A stretch of DNA of 64,000 bases. Origin: Candidatus Melainabacteria bacterium (GTDB lineage: Bacteria > Cyanobacteriota > Vampirovibrionia > 2-02-FULL-35-15). The stretch spans positions 1 to 64,000 of the forward strand of contig JAHFBG010000008.1 in NCBI GenBank assembly GCA_023250155.1. The letters are read 5' to 3'. The translations under genes and the position numbers were made by a program. Every line of letters starts with the position of its first letter. Within the stretch, counting starts at the first letter, position 1. Below are positions 8,464 to 17,996 of the stretch, one piece after another. The notes below the pieces were generated by a model. The model was not told the DNA's origin and made no database searches. It saw only the letters and a program-made list of their open reading frames with translations.

Positions 8464-8937
8464 ATGAGTAAAAAGAAAGATAAAAACAAAACTCTAGAAA
8501 CTTCAGAACTCGTTGTAAGTGGCTTAAATACAAGAACTCGTAAGCGTGTCATTCTTAGCTTTCCTCCAAGCGTTTTACAAACCCCCATTACTTATATTCT
8601 TGCTAAGGAATATGATATTGCAAGCAATATTTTAAGAGCTGAGATTGCACCTGAGGAAACTGGCAAATTGGTAATAGAAATGGATGGTTTGCCTGACAAG
8701 CTTGAAGAAGCTATTAAAAGAATAAAAGAGCATGGTATTGAAGTTACAGAAATAGCTAGAAAAGTTATTTTTAATATGGACAAGTGTACTCATTGCGGAG
8801 TTTGTGTTTCTGTCTGTCTAGCTGGTGCTTTAAAGCTTGACGAAGAATATCATTTACAGTTTATTGAGCCTAAGTGTACAGTATGTGAAATGTGTGTTCC
8901 AGCATGTCCTTTTAATGTTGTTAATATAGATATTTGA
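8464..8937 (+). CDS. NIL-domain ferredoxin (two 4Fe-4S clusters)
   Basis: This 157-residue cytoplasmic protein joins an N-terminal NIL domain (about 20-100; the small domain also found at the C-terminus of methionine ABC-transporter ATPases) to a ferredoxin module. Two full cluster motifs are visible: CTHCGVCVSVC and CTVCEMCVPACP. NIL-ferredoxin proteins occur in cyanobacteria and in methanogens; in methanogens a relative takes part in sulfur transfer during homocysteine synthesis. A role in sulfur or redox metabolism is therefore an inference. The gene follows rodA by 23 bp with no clear ribosome site, so transcription may be shared. Confidence 0.85.
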   Translation: MSKKKDKNKTLETSELVVSGLNTRTRKRVILSFPPSVLQTPITYILAKEYDIASNILRAEIAPEETGKLVIEMDGLPDKLEEAIKRIKEHGIEVTEIARKVIFNMDKCTHCGVCVSVCLAGALKLDEEYHLQFIEPKCTVCEMCVPACPFNVVNIDI

Positions 8938-8943
8938 GAAAGA

Positions 8944-9135
8944 CTATTCAATATCAGAGCATTCACCAGGGAGGCAAGTCTCTGGGCTACCATCAGAGAT
9001 TTGATCAATCGTTGTTGTTTCTATTTGCTGAGTTTCTATGCTTGGCTCAGTCTGGCAATAAGCAATGTTAATGCTTAGTACATTAGAGACTAAAGCAAGA
9101 CATAAGCACACAAAAATTTGTGCAAGATTTTTCAC
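8944..9135 (-). CDS. small secreted protein
   Basis: A 63-residue product with a signal peptide (about 1-28, ending ...SINIAYC or AYCQ) and a short acidic, Thr/Glu-rich mature part containing the pair CLPGEC. The start is GTG at 9135, preceded by AGGTGA at close spacing. Codon use and the signal support a real gene despite its size. Function unknown. It is convergent with the NIL-ferredoxin gene. Confidence 0.5.
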   Translation of the reverse strand: MKNLAQIFVCLCLALVSNVLSINIAYCQTEPSIETQQIETTTIDQISDGSPETCLPGECSDIE

Positions 9136-9346
9136 AAGTCACCTAATAAGCAATGTCTTGAGCCCATCAAAACAATTGCTCCAATGAAATTATGAATATA
9201 AAAAATATTTTTTTGAAAGATCTCGGGTTATCATATGTGAGTTTTGTATCACTTGTGTACTTGTTAAAGCTATGATTAAAACTTAGGGGGTTAACCTTTT
9301 ATGCTATCCATAGAAATAGAATTTTATAGGGATAAAACTACTAGGA

Positions 9347-9352
9347 TATAAT
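9347..9352 (+). promoter_or_regulatory. -10 element for the ThiF/MoeB-like gene
   Basis: A perfect TATAAT lies 10 bp before the ATG at 9363. With normal spacing transcription would begin only a few nucleotides before the start codon, so the mRNA would be nearly leaderless. That fits the absence of a Shine-Dalgarno sequence. The -35 region is poor. Confidence 0.35.
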
Positions 9353-9362
9353 TACCATACGT

Positions 9363-10118
9363 ATGTTTACCGATGAACAGCTCCAAAGATACTCAAGACA
9401 ACTTGTTTTGCCTAATATAGGTATAAGTGGACAAGAAAAACTTTTTAACAGTAAAGTGTTAGTTGTTGGTGCCGGTGGATTAGGTTCATCTGTTTTATTA
9501 TACTTAGCGGCCTGTGGTATAGGAACGCTTGGAATTATAGATTTTGACAAGGTGGATTTATCGAATCTTCACAGACAAATAATTCACACTACCAATGATT
9601 TAGAGAAATTTAAAGTGGTTTCTGCTAAGGAAAAAATAAACAGTTTAAATCCTGACGTTAAAGTAATAATATTTAATGAAAAGATTAATACTAACAACAT
9701 AGAAAAAACATTTAGTAACTTTGATGTAATTGTTGATGGGGTAGACAATTTCAGTGATAAGTTTTTAATTAATAATTCTTGTGTTTCTCGAAAGAAAAAA
9801 TTTGTACATGCTGGTGTCGTCGGTTATGAAGGGCAGATTTTAACGATATTTCCTGGAGAGTCTGCTTGCCTTAGATGTTATTTCCCTGATAAGGAACCAC
9901 AAGATTTTAGGCAAAGCTGTAAGGATATAGGGGTTCTTGGAACTTGTGTTGGAGTCATGAGTACGTTGCAAGCTACAGAAACAATGAAAATAATTTTACA
10001 AATTGGAAATCCTCTTCTTAACAGGGTTTTAAAATATAATGCTTTAGATAGTTCTTTTTATGAGTTTAAAATAGGTGGGATAAATAAAAATTGCCCCGTT
10101 TGTCAATTACAGACCTAA
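9363..10118 (+). CDS. ThiF/MoeB/HesA-family sulfur-carrier adenylyltransferase
   Basis: The 251-residue E1-like enzyme adenylates the C-terminal Gly of a ubiquitin-like sulfur carrier (ThiS or MoaD) for thiamine or molybdopterin synthesis. It has the nucleotide motif GAGGLGS (37-42), the ATP-binding region DFDKVDLSNLHRQ (60-72) and DGVDNF (125-130). Two Cys pairs for structural zinc are present (Cys169/172 and Cys244/247). Cys186 (RQSCKDIG) lies where ThiF has its catalytic Cys, which slightly favours ThiF over MoeB. No carrier-protein gene is adjacent, so the pathway is open. It is convergent with the NicO gene. Confidence 0.85.
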   Translation: MFTDEQLQRYSRQLVLPNIGISGQEKLFNSKVLVVGAGGLGSSVLLYLAACGIGTLGIIDFDKVDLSNLHRQIIHTTNDLEKFKVVSAKEKINSLNPDVKVIIFNEKINTNNIEKTFSNFDVIVDGVDNFSDKFLINNSCVSRKKKFVHAGVVGYEGQILTIFPGESACLRCYFPDKEPQDFRQSCKDIGVLGTCVGVMSTLQATETMKIILQIGNPLLNRVLKYNALDSSFYEFKIGGINKNCPVCQLQT

Positions 10119-10874
10119 TTACTTATTAAGGAGGATATTGGTGTGATGATGCTCGTGATGACATTTTCCACACGATGGCATTTGTATAATATTAGAAGTT
10201 AATAAAACTAAGCCTAAAGTATAAATCAATATTGCACTTATAACCCCAGATGATCTTTCAATCCTTGAAAGAGATTTTTGTAATATCGTCTTTAAAAGAC
10301 CTTGCCCAAAAATAGTAGATAAAGCAACCAGTGTTAATGCTAATCCAAGCCCAATACTAAATGAAAGAACATAGAAAAAACCATTCAATAGATTTTTAAA
10401 ACCACTAACAGCTGTAGCTGTCATAAATACGGATAAACCTCCAGAGCAAGGAACCATACCAGCAGTTAACCCTATCAATAAAATACTTGTAGCTTTTAAA
10501 TTCTTAGTAAGCACATCATGAACTGAGCATTGATGCTCATGTTCGTGATGAAATAAAGGCTCAATTATTCTATCCCACATTAACCACAGACCAATTAAAA
10601 AAATAATAACACTAGCAATTAAGCTTATAAATGATTCTTTCTCAATTGGTGAAATAAGCTCTAACAATTTTAAACCTACAAACCCAATTAAATAAACACT
10701 AGCTGTATGAGTAATTGAAGCAATTAAACCAATTAAAAAAGCATCTCTCGTTTTACTTGTATTTGAACTCAAAACAAATGTAGCAACTAAACTTTTCCCA
10801 TGTCCAGGTTCCATTGCATGAATCATTCCAAATAGTAATGCTGTAAATATGTAAAATGGATTTAAATCGCTCAT
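10119..10874 (-). CDS. NicO/RcnA-family nickel/cobalt exporter
   Basis: The 251-residue inner-membrane protein has about six membrane spans and the NicO motifs GMIHAMEPGHGKS near the N-terminus and ITHTASV in the next span. A His-rich loop (HHEHEHQCSVH) and a C-terminal metal-binding tail (CGKCHHEHHH) fit export of Ni, Co or a related metal. The segment LTAGMVPCSGGL is also typical. I see no ribosome site before the ATG. The gene is divergent from aspA with a 109-bp shared upstream region. The exact metal cannot be told. Confidence 0.85.
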   Translation of the reverse strand: MSDLNPFYIFTALLFGMIHAMEPGHGKSLVATFVLSSNTSKTRDAFLIGLIASITHTASVYLIGFVGLKLLELISPIEKESFISLIASVIIFLIGLWLMWDRIIEPLFHHEHEHQCSVHDVLTKNLKATSILLIGLTAGMVPCSGGLSVFMTATAVSGFKNLLNGFFYVLSFSIGLGLALTLVALSTIFGQGLLKTILQKSLSRIERSSGVISAILIYTLGLVLLTSNIIQMPSCGKCHHEHHHTNILLNK

Positions 10875-10983
10875 ATCATTTGGATTTTAACATGATAGAA
10901 GCATTACATGGAATGGCTCTACTAAAATGATATGATAAACAGTACAGCATTAGATTTAGATTTTAAAGATTTTTGGAGGTATT

Positions 10984-12420
10984 ATGATAATTGATAAAGT
11001 TACCCAAGGCACACAATTAACTAAGCAAGAAGGAAAGACAACAATGAGACAAGAAAAAGATTCAATAGGCGTTTTTAATATACCAGACAATGCATATTAT
11101 GGCGTTCAAACAGCTAGAGCGCTTGAGAACTTTCCAATATCAGGAATTAATGCTGACATTGATTTTATTAAAGCCAGTGTAATTATTAAAAAAGCTGCGG
11201 CAAAAGTAAATGCAAGTCTTGGTCAAATTGACAAGAAAATCTCTGAAGCAATAATTAGTGCATCTGATGAAGTATTGTCAGGGAAATTGCTTGATAATTT
11301 TGTGGTAGATGTTTACCAAGCTGGTGCTGGAACCTCGCATAACATGAACATAAATGAAGTTTTAGCCAATAGGGCAATAGAACTTTTAGGTGGAGTTAAG
11401 GGTGATTATAAAGTTGTTAGTCCAAATGATCATGTTAATTGTGCTCAGTCTACAAATGATTTTTTCCCTACTACTATGCGCCTAGCAGCACTTATAAAAT
11501 CCAAAGAACTATTTAAAGCATTAGAGGAGTGTTCAAATACTCTTTCACAAAAAGCAACTGAATACTTTCCTATCATAAAAGCAGGACGTACTCACCTGCA
11601 GGATGCAGTCCCTGTACGCCTTGGAAGAGAGTTTCAAGTCTACTCGAGAATATTCCATGACCATAAAATTAGAATTGAAAATGCATTGGCTGAATTAAAG
11701 GTCCTTGGAATTGGTGGAACAGCTGCAGGAACTGGACTAAATGCTCATCCACAGTACCAGCCTCAAATAGTAACTGAATTAAGTAAGCTGCTTAGCCTTG
11801 ATCTACAAGGTGCATCAGACTTGATGCTTGCAATGCAAAGCATGGCACCATTTGTTTCAATATCAAGTGCTATTAAAAACTTTGCATTGGATCTTACAAA
11901 AGTTTGTAACGATCTTCGTTTGATGGATTCAGGTCCTACAAGTGGACTTTCAGAGATAAAACTACCTGCTGTACAACCAGGTTCTTCAATTATGCCTGGA
12001 AAAGTAAATCCATCAATGATTGAAATGTTAAATCAAGTATGTTTTCAAGTAATTGGATGTTCAACTACTATTGAATACTCATCACAAGCAGGACAGTTTG
12101 AGCTTAATGTTATGATGCCAGTAATTAATCATAATTTATTACATTCAATGAAAATTCTTACAAATGCATTAAATATTTGGAATGAAAAATGCTTAAAAGG
12201 CATTACGGCAAATCCAGATCGATGCAAAGAATATGCTCAAAAAAGTGTTTCCAATGCCACAGCTTTAAATCCATTATTAGGTTATTTAAAAACAGCTGAA
12301 GTAGTTAAAGAAGCATTAGCAACAGGGAAGACTATTGAGCAAATTTGTTTAGAAAAAAATCTGGTTGAAGCAAATAAACTAAAAGAAGTATTAGATCTAG
12401 AGAAACAAGTAGGAAAATAA
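10984..12420 (+). CDS. aspA: aspartate ammonia-lyase
   Basis: AspA converts L-aspartate to fumarate and ammonia. The 478-residue protein belongs to the class II fumarase/aspartase family, with the signature GSSIMPGKVNPSM near residue 337 holding the flexible catalytic loop. It also has the substrate-binding stretches NAYYGVQTARA, CAQSTNDFFPT and AGRTHLQDA. The run QFELNVMMPVINHNLL matches aspartases (NVMMPVI) more than FumC (NVFKPVI). The ATG at 10984 has an excellent ribosome site (TGGAGGTATT). An internal ATG at residue 21 would align with shorter homologs but lacks such a site. Confidence 0.9.
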   Translation: MIIDKVTQGTQLTKQEGKTTMRQEKDSIGVFNIPDNAYYGVQTARALENFPISGINADIDFIKASVIIKKAAAKVNASLGQIDKKISEAIISASDEVLSGKLLDNFVVDVYQAGAGTSHNMNINEVLANRAIELLGGVKGDYKVVSPNDHVNCAQSTNDFFPTTMRLAALIKSKELFKALEECSNTLSQKATEYFPIIKAGRTHLQDAVPVRLGREFQVYSRIFHDHKIRIENALAELKVLGIGGTAAGTGLNAHPQYQPQIVTELSKLLSLDLQGASDLMLAMQSMAPFVSISSAIKNFALDLTKVCNDLRLMDSGPTSGLSEIKLPAVQPGSSIMPGKVNPSMIEMLNQVCFQVIGCSTTIEYSSQAGQFELNVMMPVINHNLLHSMKILTNALNIWNEKCLKGITANPDRCKEYAQKSVSNATALNPLLGYLKTAEVVKEALATGKTIEQICLEKNLVEANKLKEVLDLEKQVGK

Positions 12421-12422
12421 CA

Positions 12423-13361
12423 CTAAGTAGTTAATATTTTTCTTCCCAGTTCACAATCTTTTTTGATTTGATTAATGAGTTCTTCTTTTGAATTGAACTT
12501 GATTTCATCTCTAAGTCTGTCTGCAAATTCAAGTTTAATTTGATTGTTATATAGTTCTTTGTATTCAAAGTTTAAAATATGAACTTCTATTTTTAATTCA
12601 CTTGTTTCTTCTTTGAATGTAGGACAATGACCAATATTGATTACGCTAATTTTTTGTTTTAAGTTTTGATTTAATAAAGTAGAATAACCTACATATACTC
12701 CTTTGGCTGGGATAGCAATTCCGCTTGGAATCATTAAATTAGCAGTTGGGAAACCAAGTTCAGTGCCACGTTTTAGCCCTTGTGTTACTTTTCCAGTTAC
12801 TGAATAATATCTACCAAGCAATTTACTTGCCGATTTTACTTGACCAGCTATTATATTTTTTCTTATTCTTGTACTGCTCACAGGTTCATCATGGATGTTA
12901 ATAGGCGCATTTATTTGTATATTAATTCCAAGTTTTTTACCCCACTCTTTTAGCTTGTTCGTGGTTCCCTCTTGATTAAATCCAAACTTATGGTCATATC
13001 CTACACTGATAAATTTTGAGTTTAGACAATCCACTAATACTTTTGTAAAGTAGTCTTGAGCACTCATATGTCGTAATTGTGAATTAAATTCTAAAGCTAA
13101 AATAGCATCAACATTTAACTCTTGAATCAAATTAAGTCTATCTTCAAAAGTAGTTAATAATATAGGAGATTGACCTGTAATTTCAATATGTGGATGATTA
13201 GAAAAAGTTCCAACAACTGAGTTTAAGCTATGCTCTTTGGCATATTTAATAGCATTTTTTATAATCTCAACATGGCCTAAATGAACACCATCAAACATGC
13301 CAAGTGCTATGCTTGAACCATTTGGAAATAAGTTAGGTGTTATTTGATTGTATATCTGCAT
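12423..13361 (-). CDS. ribF: bifunctional riboflavin kinase / FAD synthetase
   Basis: RibF phosphorylates riboflavin to FMN and adenylates FMN to FAD. The 312-residue protein has the N-terminal nucleotidyltransferase domain with GMFDGVHLGH near residue 22 and the SSTRIRKNI motif near 170. The C-terminal kinase domain (about 185-310) has GFPTANL. Length is typical. The 3' end converges on aspA with only two bases between the genes. The ATG lacks an evident ribosome site. Confidence 0.92.
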   Translation of the reverse strand: MQIYNQITPNLFPNGSSIALGMFDGVHLGHVEIIKNAIKYAKEHSLNSVVGTFSNHPHIEITGQSPILLTTFEDRLNLIQELNVDAILALEFNSQLRHMSAQDYFTKVLVDCLNSKFISVGYDHKFGFNQEGTTNKLKEWGKKLGINIQINAPINIHDEPVSSTRIRKNIIAGQVKSASKLLGRYYSVTGKVTQGLKRGTELGFPTANLMIPSGIAIPAKGVYVGYSTLLNQNLKQKISVINIGHCPTFKEETSELKIEVHILNFEYKELYNNQIKLEFADRLRDEIKFNSKEELINQIKKDCELGRKILTT

Positions 13362-13403
13362 TTTTTAACAATATATCATGTATCATAAAGGGATTGACTT
13401 TTG

Positions 13404-13429
13404 TAGGGAGCAGTCGTGACTGCTCCCTA
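13404..13429. repeat. REP-like perfect palindrome
   Basis: TAGGGAGCAGTC (13404-13415) and GACTGCTCCCTA (13418-13429) form an exact 12-bp inverted repeat with a 2-nt centre. It lies 16 bp before the start of the 13446 gene and is not followed by a T run, so it is not a simple terminator. Its GC content is far above the surroundings, and short palindromes of this shape often occur as dispersed REP elements. No second copy is in the window. Confidence 0.55.
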
Positions 13430-13445
13430 ATACGGATATAAAAAA

Positions 13446-13916
13446 ATGCCACAACTTATATCTGAAGATGAAGAAATCAAAAGCAGTTTTAGCTTAATGC
13501 TTTTGCCTGATAAAGCTGATGAGAAAATGTCTATATCATGGGTTCCATACAAAATAATTTTAAACTCAGGAGACAAAAAATTAATATATGAAAAACAAAC
13601 AATAAGTGGTACTGGTGATTATGTATTAGCCATAACACCTGTAAATGAAGTTGAAGGTATTATTTGTGGCATTTTAGATTTTTTAGATGATAAAACTAAA
13701 AATATGTTTTCATTTGAACCTATAGAGCCTTCTTTTGAATTAATATTAGAAAGAAGTCATGGAGGGTATTCAGTGATTTGTTGGATAGATTCTGGAAATG
13801 TAGATTCTACTCATTATGCTTGGGATGGTTTTGGAATCAGATTCTTTACTAATGAAAAAAATATAAGATCATTTGTAGATGAATTGAAAAGAGAGAATAA
13901 GGTTTTAATAAAATAG
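13446..13916 (+). CDS. uncharacterised acidic protein upstream of carB
   Basis: This 156-residue soluble protein has a conserved-looking core near residues 95-145 ([36 protein letters not shown]) and a helical C-terminus. The pattern reminds me of WapI-type immunity proteins, but I hold that loosely. No signal peptide or membrane span is seen. Its TAG stop shares one base with the GTG start of carB, so the two genes are very probably translated from one mRNA. A REP-like palindrome precedes it. Confidence 0.6.
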   Translation: MPQLISEDEEIKSSFSLMLLPDKADEKMSISWVPYKIILNSGDKKLIYEKQTISGTGDYVLAITPVNEVEGIICGILDFLDDKTKNMFSFEPIEPSFELILERSHGGYSVICWIDSGNVDSTHYAWDGFGIRFFTNEKNIRSFVDELKRENKVLIK

Positions 13917-16900
13917 TGCCAAAGAGAAGTGATTTAAAAAAAATATTGTTAATAGGTGCAGGGCCAATTGTAATAGGGCAAGCATGTGAGTTTGATTATT
14001 CTGGAACCCAGGCTTGTAAAGCACTAAAAGAAGAAGGATATGAAGTTATTTTAGTAAATTCAAATCCAGCTACAATCATGACTGATCCTGAGCTTGCTGA
14101 TAAAACATATATAGAACCAGTCACTCCTGAATTTGTAAGAGCAATTATTCAAAAAGAAAAACCTGATGCACTTTTACCTACGATGGGAGGACAAACTGCT
14201 TTAAATATTGCAGTTTCCTTGGCTAAAGATGGCACTCTAGAAGAGTTTGGAGTTGAATTGATTGGTGCTAAATTGAACGCTATAGAACTTGCTGAAGATA
14301 GAGAGCTTTTTAAAAATAAAATGCAAGAGATAGGTTTAGAAGTCCCGAAATCATATATTGCTAAATCTAAAAAAGATGGTGTGTCATTAGCTAGCGAATT
14401 AGGCTACCCATTAATTTTACGTCCAGCATTTACATTAGGTGGTACAGGTGGCGGTATAGCTTATAATCAGGCAGAACTTGAAACCTTGTTAGATAAAGCG
14501 ATTGAGTTAAGCCCAACTCACCAAGTTCTGCTTGAAGAGAGTGTTATAGGATGGAAAGAATTTGAACTAGAAGTAATGAGGGATTTAAATGATAATGTAG
14601 TGATTATTTGTTCTATTGAAAATATTGATCCTATGGGTATACATACAGGTGATTCTATTACCGTAGCCCCTGCTCAAACATTGAGTGATAAAGAGTACCA
14701 ATCTTTGCGAGACGCCTCAATAAAAATTATCCGTGCTATTGGTGTAGAAACTGGTGGAAGTAATATCCAATTTGCCGTAAACCCAAAAGATGGTCGAATT
14801 GTAATAATAGAAATGAATCCTCGTGTATCTAGGTCTAGTGCATTGGCTAGTAAGGCTACTGGTTTCCCTATAGCAAAAATTGCTGCAAAACTATCTATTG
14901 GTTACACTTTAGATGAAATCCCAAATGACATTACAAAAAGTACATATGCAAGCTTTGAACCAACTATTGATTATGTTGTAACTAAGATACCAAGATTTGC
15001 CAAAGAAAAATTTCCAGGTGCAGATCATACCTTGACTACTCAAATGAAATCAGTGGGTGAGGTAATGGCTATAGGGAGAACTTTTAAAGAATCATTCCAA
15101 AAAGCATTACGCGGCTTAGAAAATAAAATGATGGGTTTCTATGATACTTCATTAAGTAGTTGTACTGTTGAACAAATTACAAGACTGTTGCAAATACCTA
15201 CACCAGATAGAGTGAAACACTTATATGCAGCCTTATATAAAAATGTAACTATCTTTGATATCAATAAAATTACTGGCATTGACTTATGGTTTTTAATGCA
15301 CTTAGATGGTATAGTACAAGAAATTAAGAAGCTTGAAATCCTTTCTATTAGTGACTTAGACAATAAAAACTATTTGCTTTATTTAAAGCAGTTAGGATTT
15401 AGTGATAATCAAATAGCTACGATATTACGAAATCAAAAAAATAAAGATCAAATAACTGAAACCACAATTAGGCAATTACGAGAGAAGCATGAAGTTTTTC
15501 CTGTCTATAAGATGGTTGATACTTGTGCTGGTGAGTTTGAAGCTTATACGCCATATTACTACTCTACATATGAAACAGAGTCTGAAGTAAAACCCTCATC
15601 AAATAAGAAAGTGATGGTATTAGGTGGTGGACCAAATAGAATTGGTCAAGGAATTGAATTTGATTATTGTTGTGTTCATGCTGCTCTTGGGCTTAAGGAG
15701 GATGGCTATGAAACTATTATGGTGAACTCAAATCCAGAGACCGTTTCTACAGACTATAATGTTTCAGATCATTTATATTTTGAACCTTTAACTTGTGAAG
15801 ATGTGTTTAATATTTACAATGTTGAAAAACCCATTGGTGTAATCGTCCAATTTGGTGGTCAAACACCATTAAATATTGCAAAGTCATTAGAAGATTTAGG
15901 AGTAAATATTTTAGGTACACAAGTAAACAGTATTCAATTAGCTGAAGATAGAAAGCTATTTAGTGAAGTTATTAAAAAATTAAACTTAAATCAGCCAAAA
16001 TCATTTTCAGCATATTCAATTCAAGAGTCCATTGACATAGCTAAACAAATGGGTTTTCCATTATTAGTTCGTCCTAGTTTTGTTCTTGGTGGGCGAGCTA
16101 TGGAAATATTTTATAGTTTATCTGAAATGGAACAATTTATAGAAAAAGTTTTTGAAGTTGAACCTGAGCATCCTGTGTTAATTGATACATTCTTAGAAAA
16201 TGCTATAGAAATTGATGTGGATGCAATATCAGATGGTAAGGATGTTTTAATATGTGGGATTATGGAGCACATAGAACAAGCCGGTGTTCATAGTGGTGAT
16301 AGTGCTTGTAGTTTGCCTCCACAAGATATATCACCAAAACATATTGAAGAAATAAGAGAAGCTACTACTAAGCTTGCACTTGAGTTACAAGTCATAGGCT
16401 TAATGAACATCCAATTTGCAATTAAAGACAATATTTTGTATGTCCTTGAAGTGAATCCTAGAGCTAGTCGTACTATTCCTTTTGTATCAAAAGCTACAGG
16501 TGTTTCATGGGCAAAAATAGCAAGCAAAATTATGCTTGGAAAAACTATAAAAGATTTAAAGTTAAAAGAAATCACACCATCATATATATCAGTAAAAGAA
16601 GTAGTGTTGCCATTTAGTAAATTTCCTGGTTCAGATATAATATTAGGTCCTGAAATGAAATCTACAGGTGAGGTTATGGGCATAAGTAAAGAATTTGCAA
16701 AGTCTTATGCTAAGTCACAAATAGGTGCTAACCAACATCTTCCTATATCAGGCAATGTTTTTATAAGTGTAAATGATAAAGATAAAGCCGGTATAATATC
16801 TTCTGCTAAAAAACTATATGATTTTGGTCTTGGAATATACTCTACAGCGGGCACTGCCAAAGTGTTGCGTGAGCATGGAATTAAAGTCAAGGAAGTTAAA

Positions 16901-17164
16901 AAGGTTTATGAAGGTAGACCAAATATTGTGGATCATATGAAAAACAAAGAAGTTCAATTAATTATCAATACTCCTATAGGTAGAGATGCCAGAGAAGATG
17001 ATAAATATATAAGGCAAACAGCTATTCAGTGTTCTATTCCTGTTGTAACTACTATTCGTGGTGCTAATGCTACAGCTTGTGCTATTAAATCTTTGAAGTC
17101 AGGCTTTACAGATGTAAAGCCATTGCAGGAGTACTATAAATCGTTACTAGTGACTAGTGACTAA
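13916..17164 (+). CDS. carB: carbamoyl-phosphate synthase large subunit
   Basis: CarB makes carbamoyl phosphate from ammonia (supplied by CarA), bicarbonate and two ATP, for arginine and pyrimidine synthesis. The 1082-residue protein has the two homologous ATP-grasp halves, each starting with a GAGPIVIGQ or [10 protein letters not shown] motif, and a C-terminal MGS-like allosteric domain (about 945-1075). The GTG start is chosen because the product then begins [17 protein letters not shown], matching the family. It overlaps the upstream gene's stop by one base. carA is not in this window. The 3' end overlaps the convergent aroE by 11 bp. Confidence 0.95.
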   Translation: MPKRSDLKKILLIGAGPIVIGQACEFDYSGTQACKALKEEGYEVILVNSNPATIMTDPELADKTYIEPVTPEFVRAIIQKEKPDALLPTMGGQTALNIAVSLAKDGTLEEFGVELIGAKLNAIELAEDRELFKNKMQEIGLEVPKSYIAKSKKDGVSLASELGYPLILRPAFTLGGTGGGIAYNQAELETLLDKAIELSPTHQVLLEESVIGWKEFELEVMRDLNDNVVIICSIENIDPMGIHTGDSITVAPAQTLSDKEYQSLRDASIKIIRAIGVETGGSNIQFAVNPKDGRIVIIEMNPRVSRSSALASKATGFPIAKIAAKLSIGYTLDEIPNDITKSTYASFEPTIDYVVTKIPRFAKEKFPGADHTLTTQMKSVGEVMAIGRTFKESFQKALRGLENKMMGFYDTSLSSCTVEQITRLLQIPTPDRVKHLYAALYKNVTIFDINKITGIDLWFLMHLDGIVQEIKKLEILSISDLDNKNYLLYLKQLGFSDNQIATILRNQKNKDQITETTIRQLREKHEVFPVYKMVDTCAGEFEAYTPYYYSTYETESEVKPSSNKKVMVLGGGPNRIGQGIEFDYCCVHAALGLKEDGYETIMVNSNPETVSTDYNVSDHLYFEPLTCEDVFNIYNVEKPIGVIVQFGGQTPLNIAKSLEDLGVNILGTQVNSIQLAEDRKLFSEVIKKLNLNQPKSFSAYSIQESIDIAKQMGFPLLVRPSFVLGGRAMEIFYSLSEMEQFIEKVFEVEPEHPVLIDTFLENAIEIDVDAISDGKDVLICGIMEHIEQAGVHSGDSACSLPPQDISPKHIEEIREATTKLALELQVIGLMNIQFAIKDNILYVLEVNPRASRTIPFVSKATGVSWAKIASKIMLGKTIKDLKLKEITPSYISVKEVVLPFSKFPGSDIILGPEMKSTGEVMGISKEFAKSYAKSQIGANQHLPISGNVFISVNDKDKAGIISSAKKLYDFGLGIYSTAGTAKVLREHGIKVKEVKKVYEGRPNIVDHMKNKEVQLIINTPIGRDAREDDKYIRQTAIQCSIPVVTTIRGANATACAIKSLKSGFTDVKPLQEYYKSLLVTSD

Positions 17165-17996
17165 TGTTTTGTGTTAATTCTAGAGTGACAATATTTCTCA
17201 TAACTTCAATTGGTGCAATTTCTTTCTCAAGCCAGATGTTTAGTGAGGTTGCACCTTGTCTTACAAGCATTTCTACTCCATTTATAGTTTTTAAATTAAG
17301 TGAGTGCGCTTCTTTTAAAAATTTAGTTTCAAGTGGATTGTAAATAATATCATAGACAGTAGCATCTTTCTGTAGTTTTTTTAAAGCCTCAATGTTTATT
17401 GGTGTCTCATTAATGTTTGGATACATTCCTACTGGTGTTGTGTTTACGAGTATGTGTGTATTTAAAAGCTCAATATTTGAAATCAGATCAATGCTTATTT
17501 TTGCTTGAAAGAATTTGTGGATTCTATCAAGCTTATCTTTGTTCCTTCCGTAGACTTTTATATTTTGTACTCCATGTTGTAGTAATGCCATTATGCAGGC
17601 ATATGCTGCACCACCAGTTCCTATGAGCGATATAGAGCGGTTAAAAATATCTTTTCTTATTGTCTCTGGAAGGCTTTGCCAAAAACCAATGATGTCAGTA
17701 TTGTCACCAATAGACCTTCCATTTTTAATTGTAATTGTGTTTACTGCACCAATTGATTTTGCTCTGTCTGTTAATTCATCAAGTGAAGGAATAATACTTA
17801 TTTTATGAGGCATTGTAACATTCAGTCCCGTTACTCCTTCCCTTTTTAAGTTATTAAATACTTTGCCTAATTTCTCAGAACTTACTCCATAGGATTTATA
17901 TTCACCTTCAATGTTTAAATACTTTAATGCAGCGGTTTGCATTATTGAAGACAAAGAGTGTCCATCAGGAGATCGTAGAATACCTAATTTTAGCAT
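17154..17996 (-). CDS. aroE: shikimate 5-dehydrogenase
   Basis: AroE reduces 3-dehydroshikimate to shikimate with NADPH in aromatic amino acid synthesis. The 280-residue protein has the substrate motif near the N-terminus ([12 protein letters not shown]), the catalytic Lys in NVTMPHK, the Asp in GDNTD and the nucleotide loop GTGGAAYA. Length is normal. Its start overlaps the end of murE by 7 bp, so the murE-aroE pair is translationally coupled. Its 3' end overlaps carB on the other strand. Confidence 0.93.
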   Translation of the reverse strand: MLKLGILRSPDGHSLSSIMQTAALKYLNIEGEYKSYGVSSEKLGKVFNNLKREGVTGLNVTMPHKISIIPSLDELTDRAKSIGAVNTITIKNGRSIGDNTDIIGFWQSLPETIRKDIFNRSISLIGTGGAAYACIMALLQHGVQNIKVYGRNKDKLDRIHKFFQAKISIDLISNIELLNTHILVNTTPVGMYPNINETPINIEALKKLQKDATVYDIIYNPLETKFLKEAHSLNLKTINGVEMLVRQGATSLNIWLEKEIAPIEVMRNIVTLELTQNISH

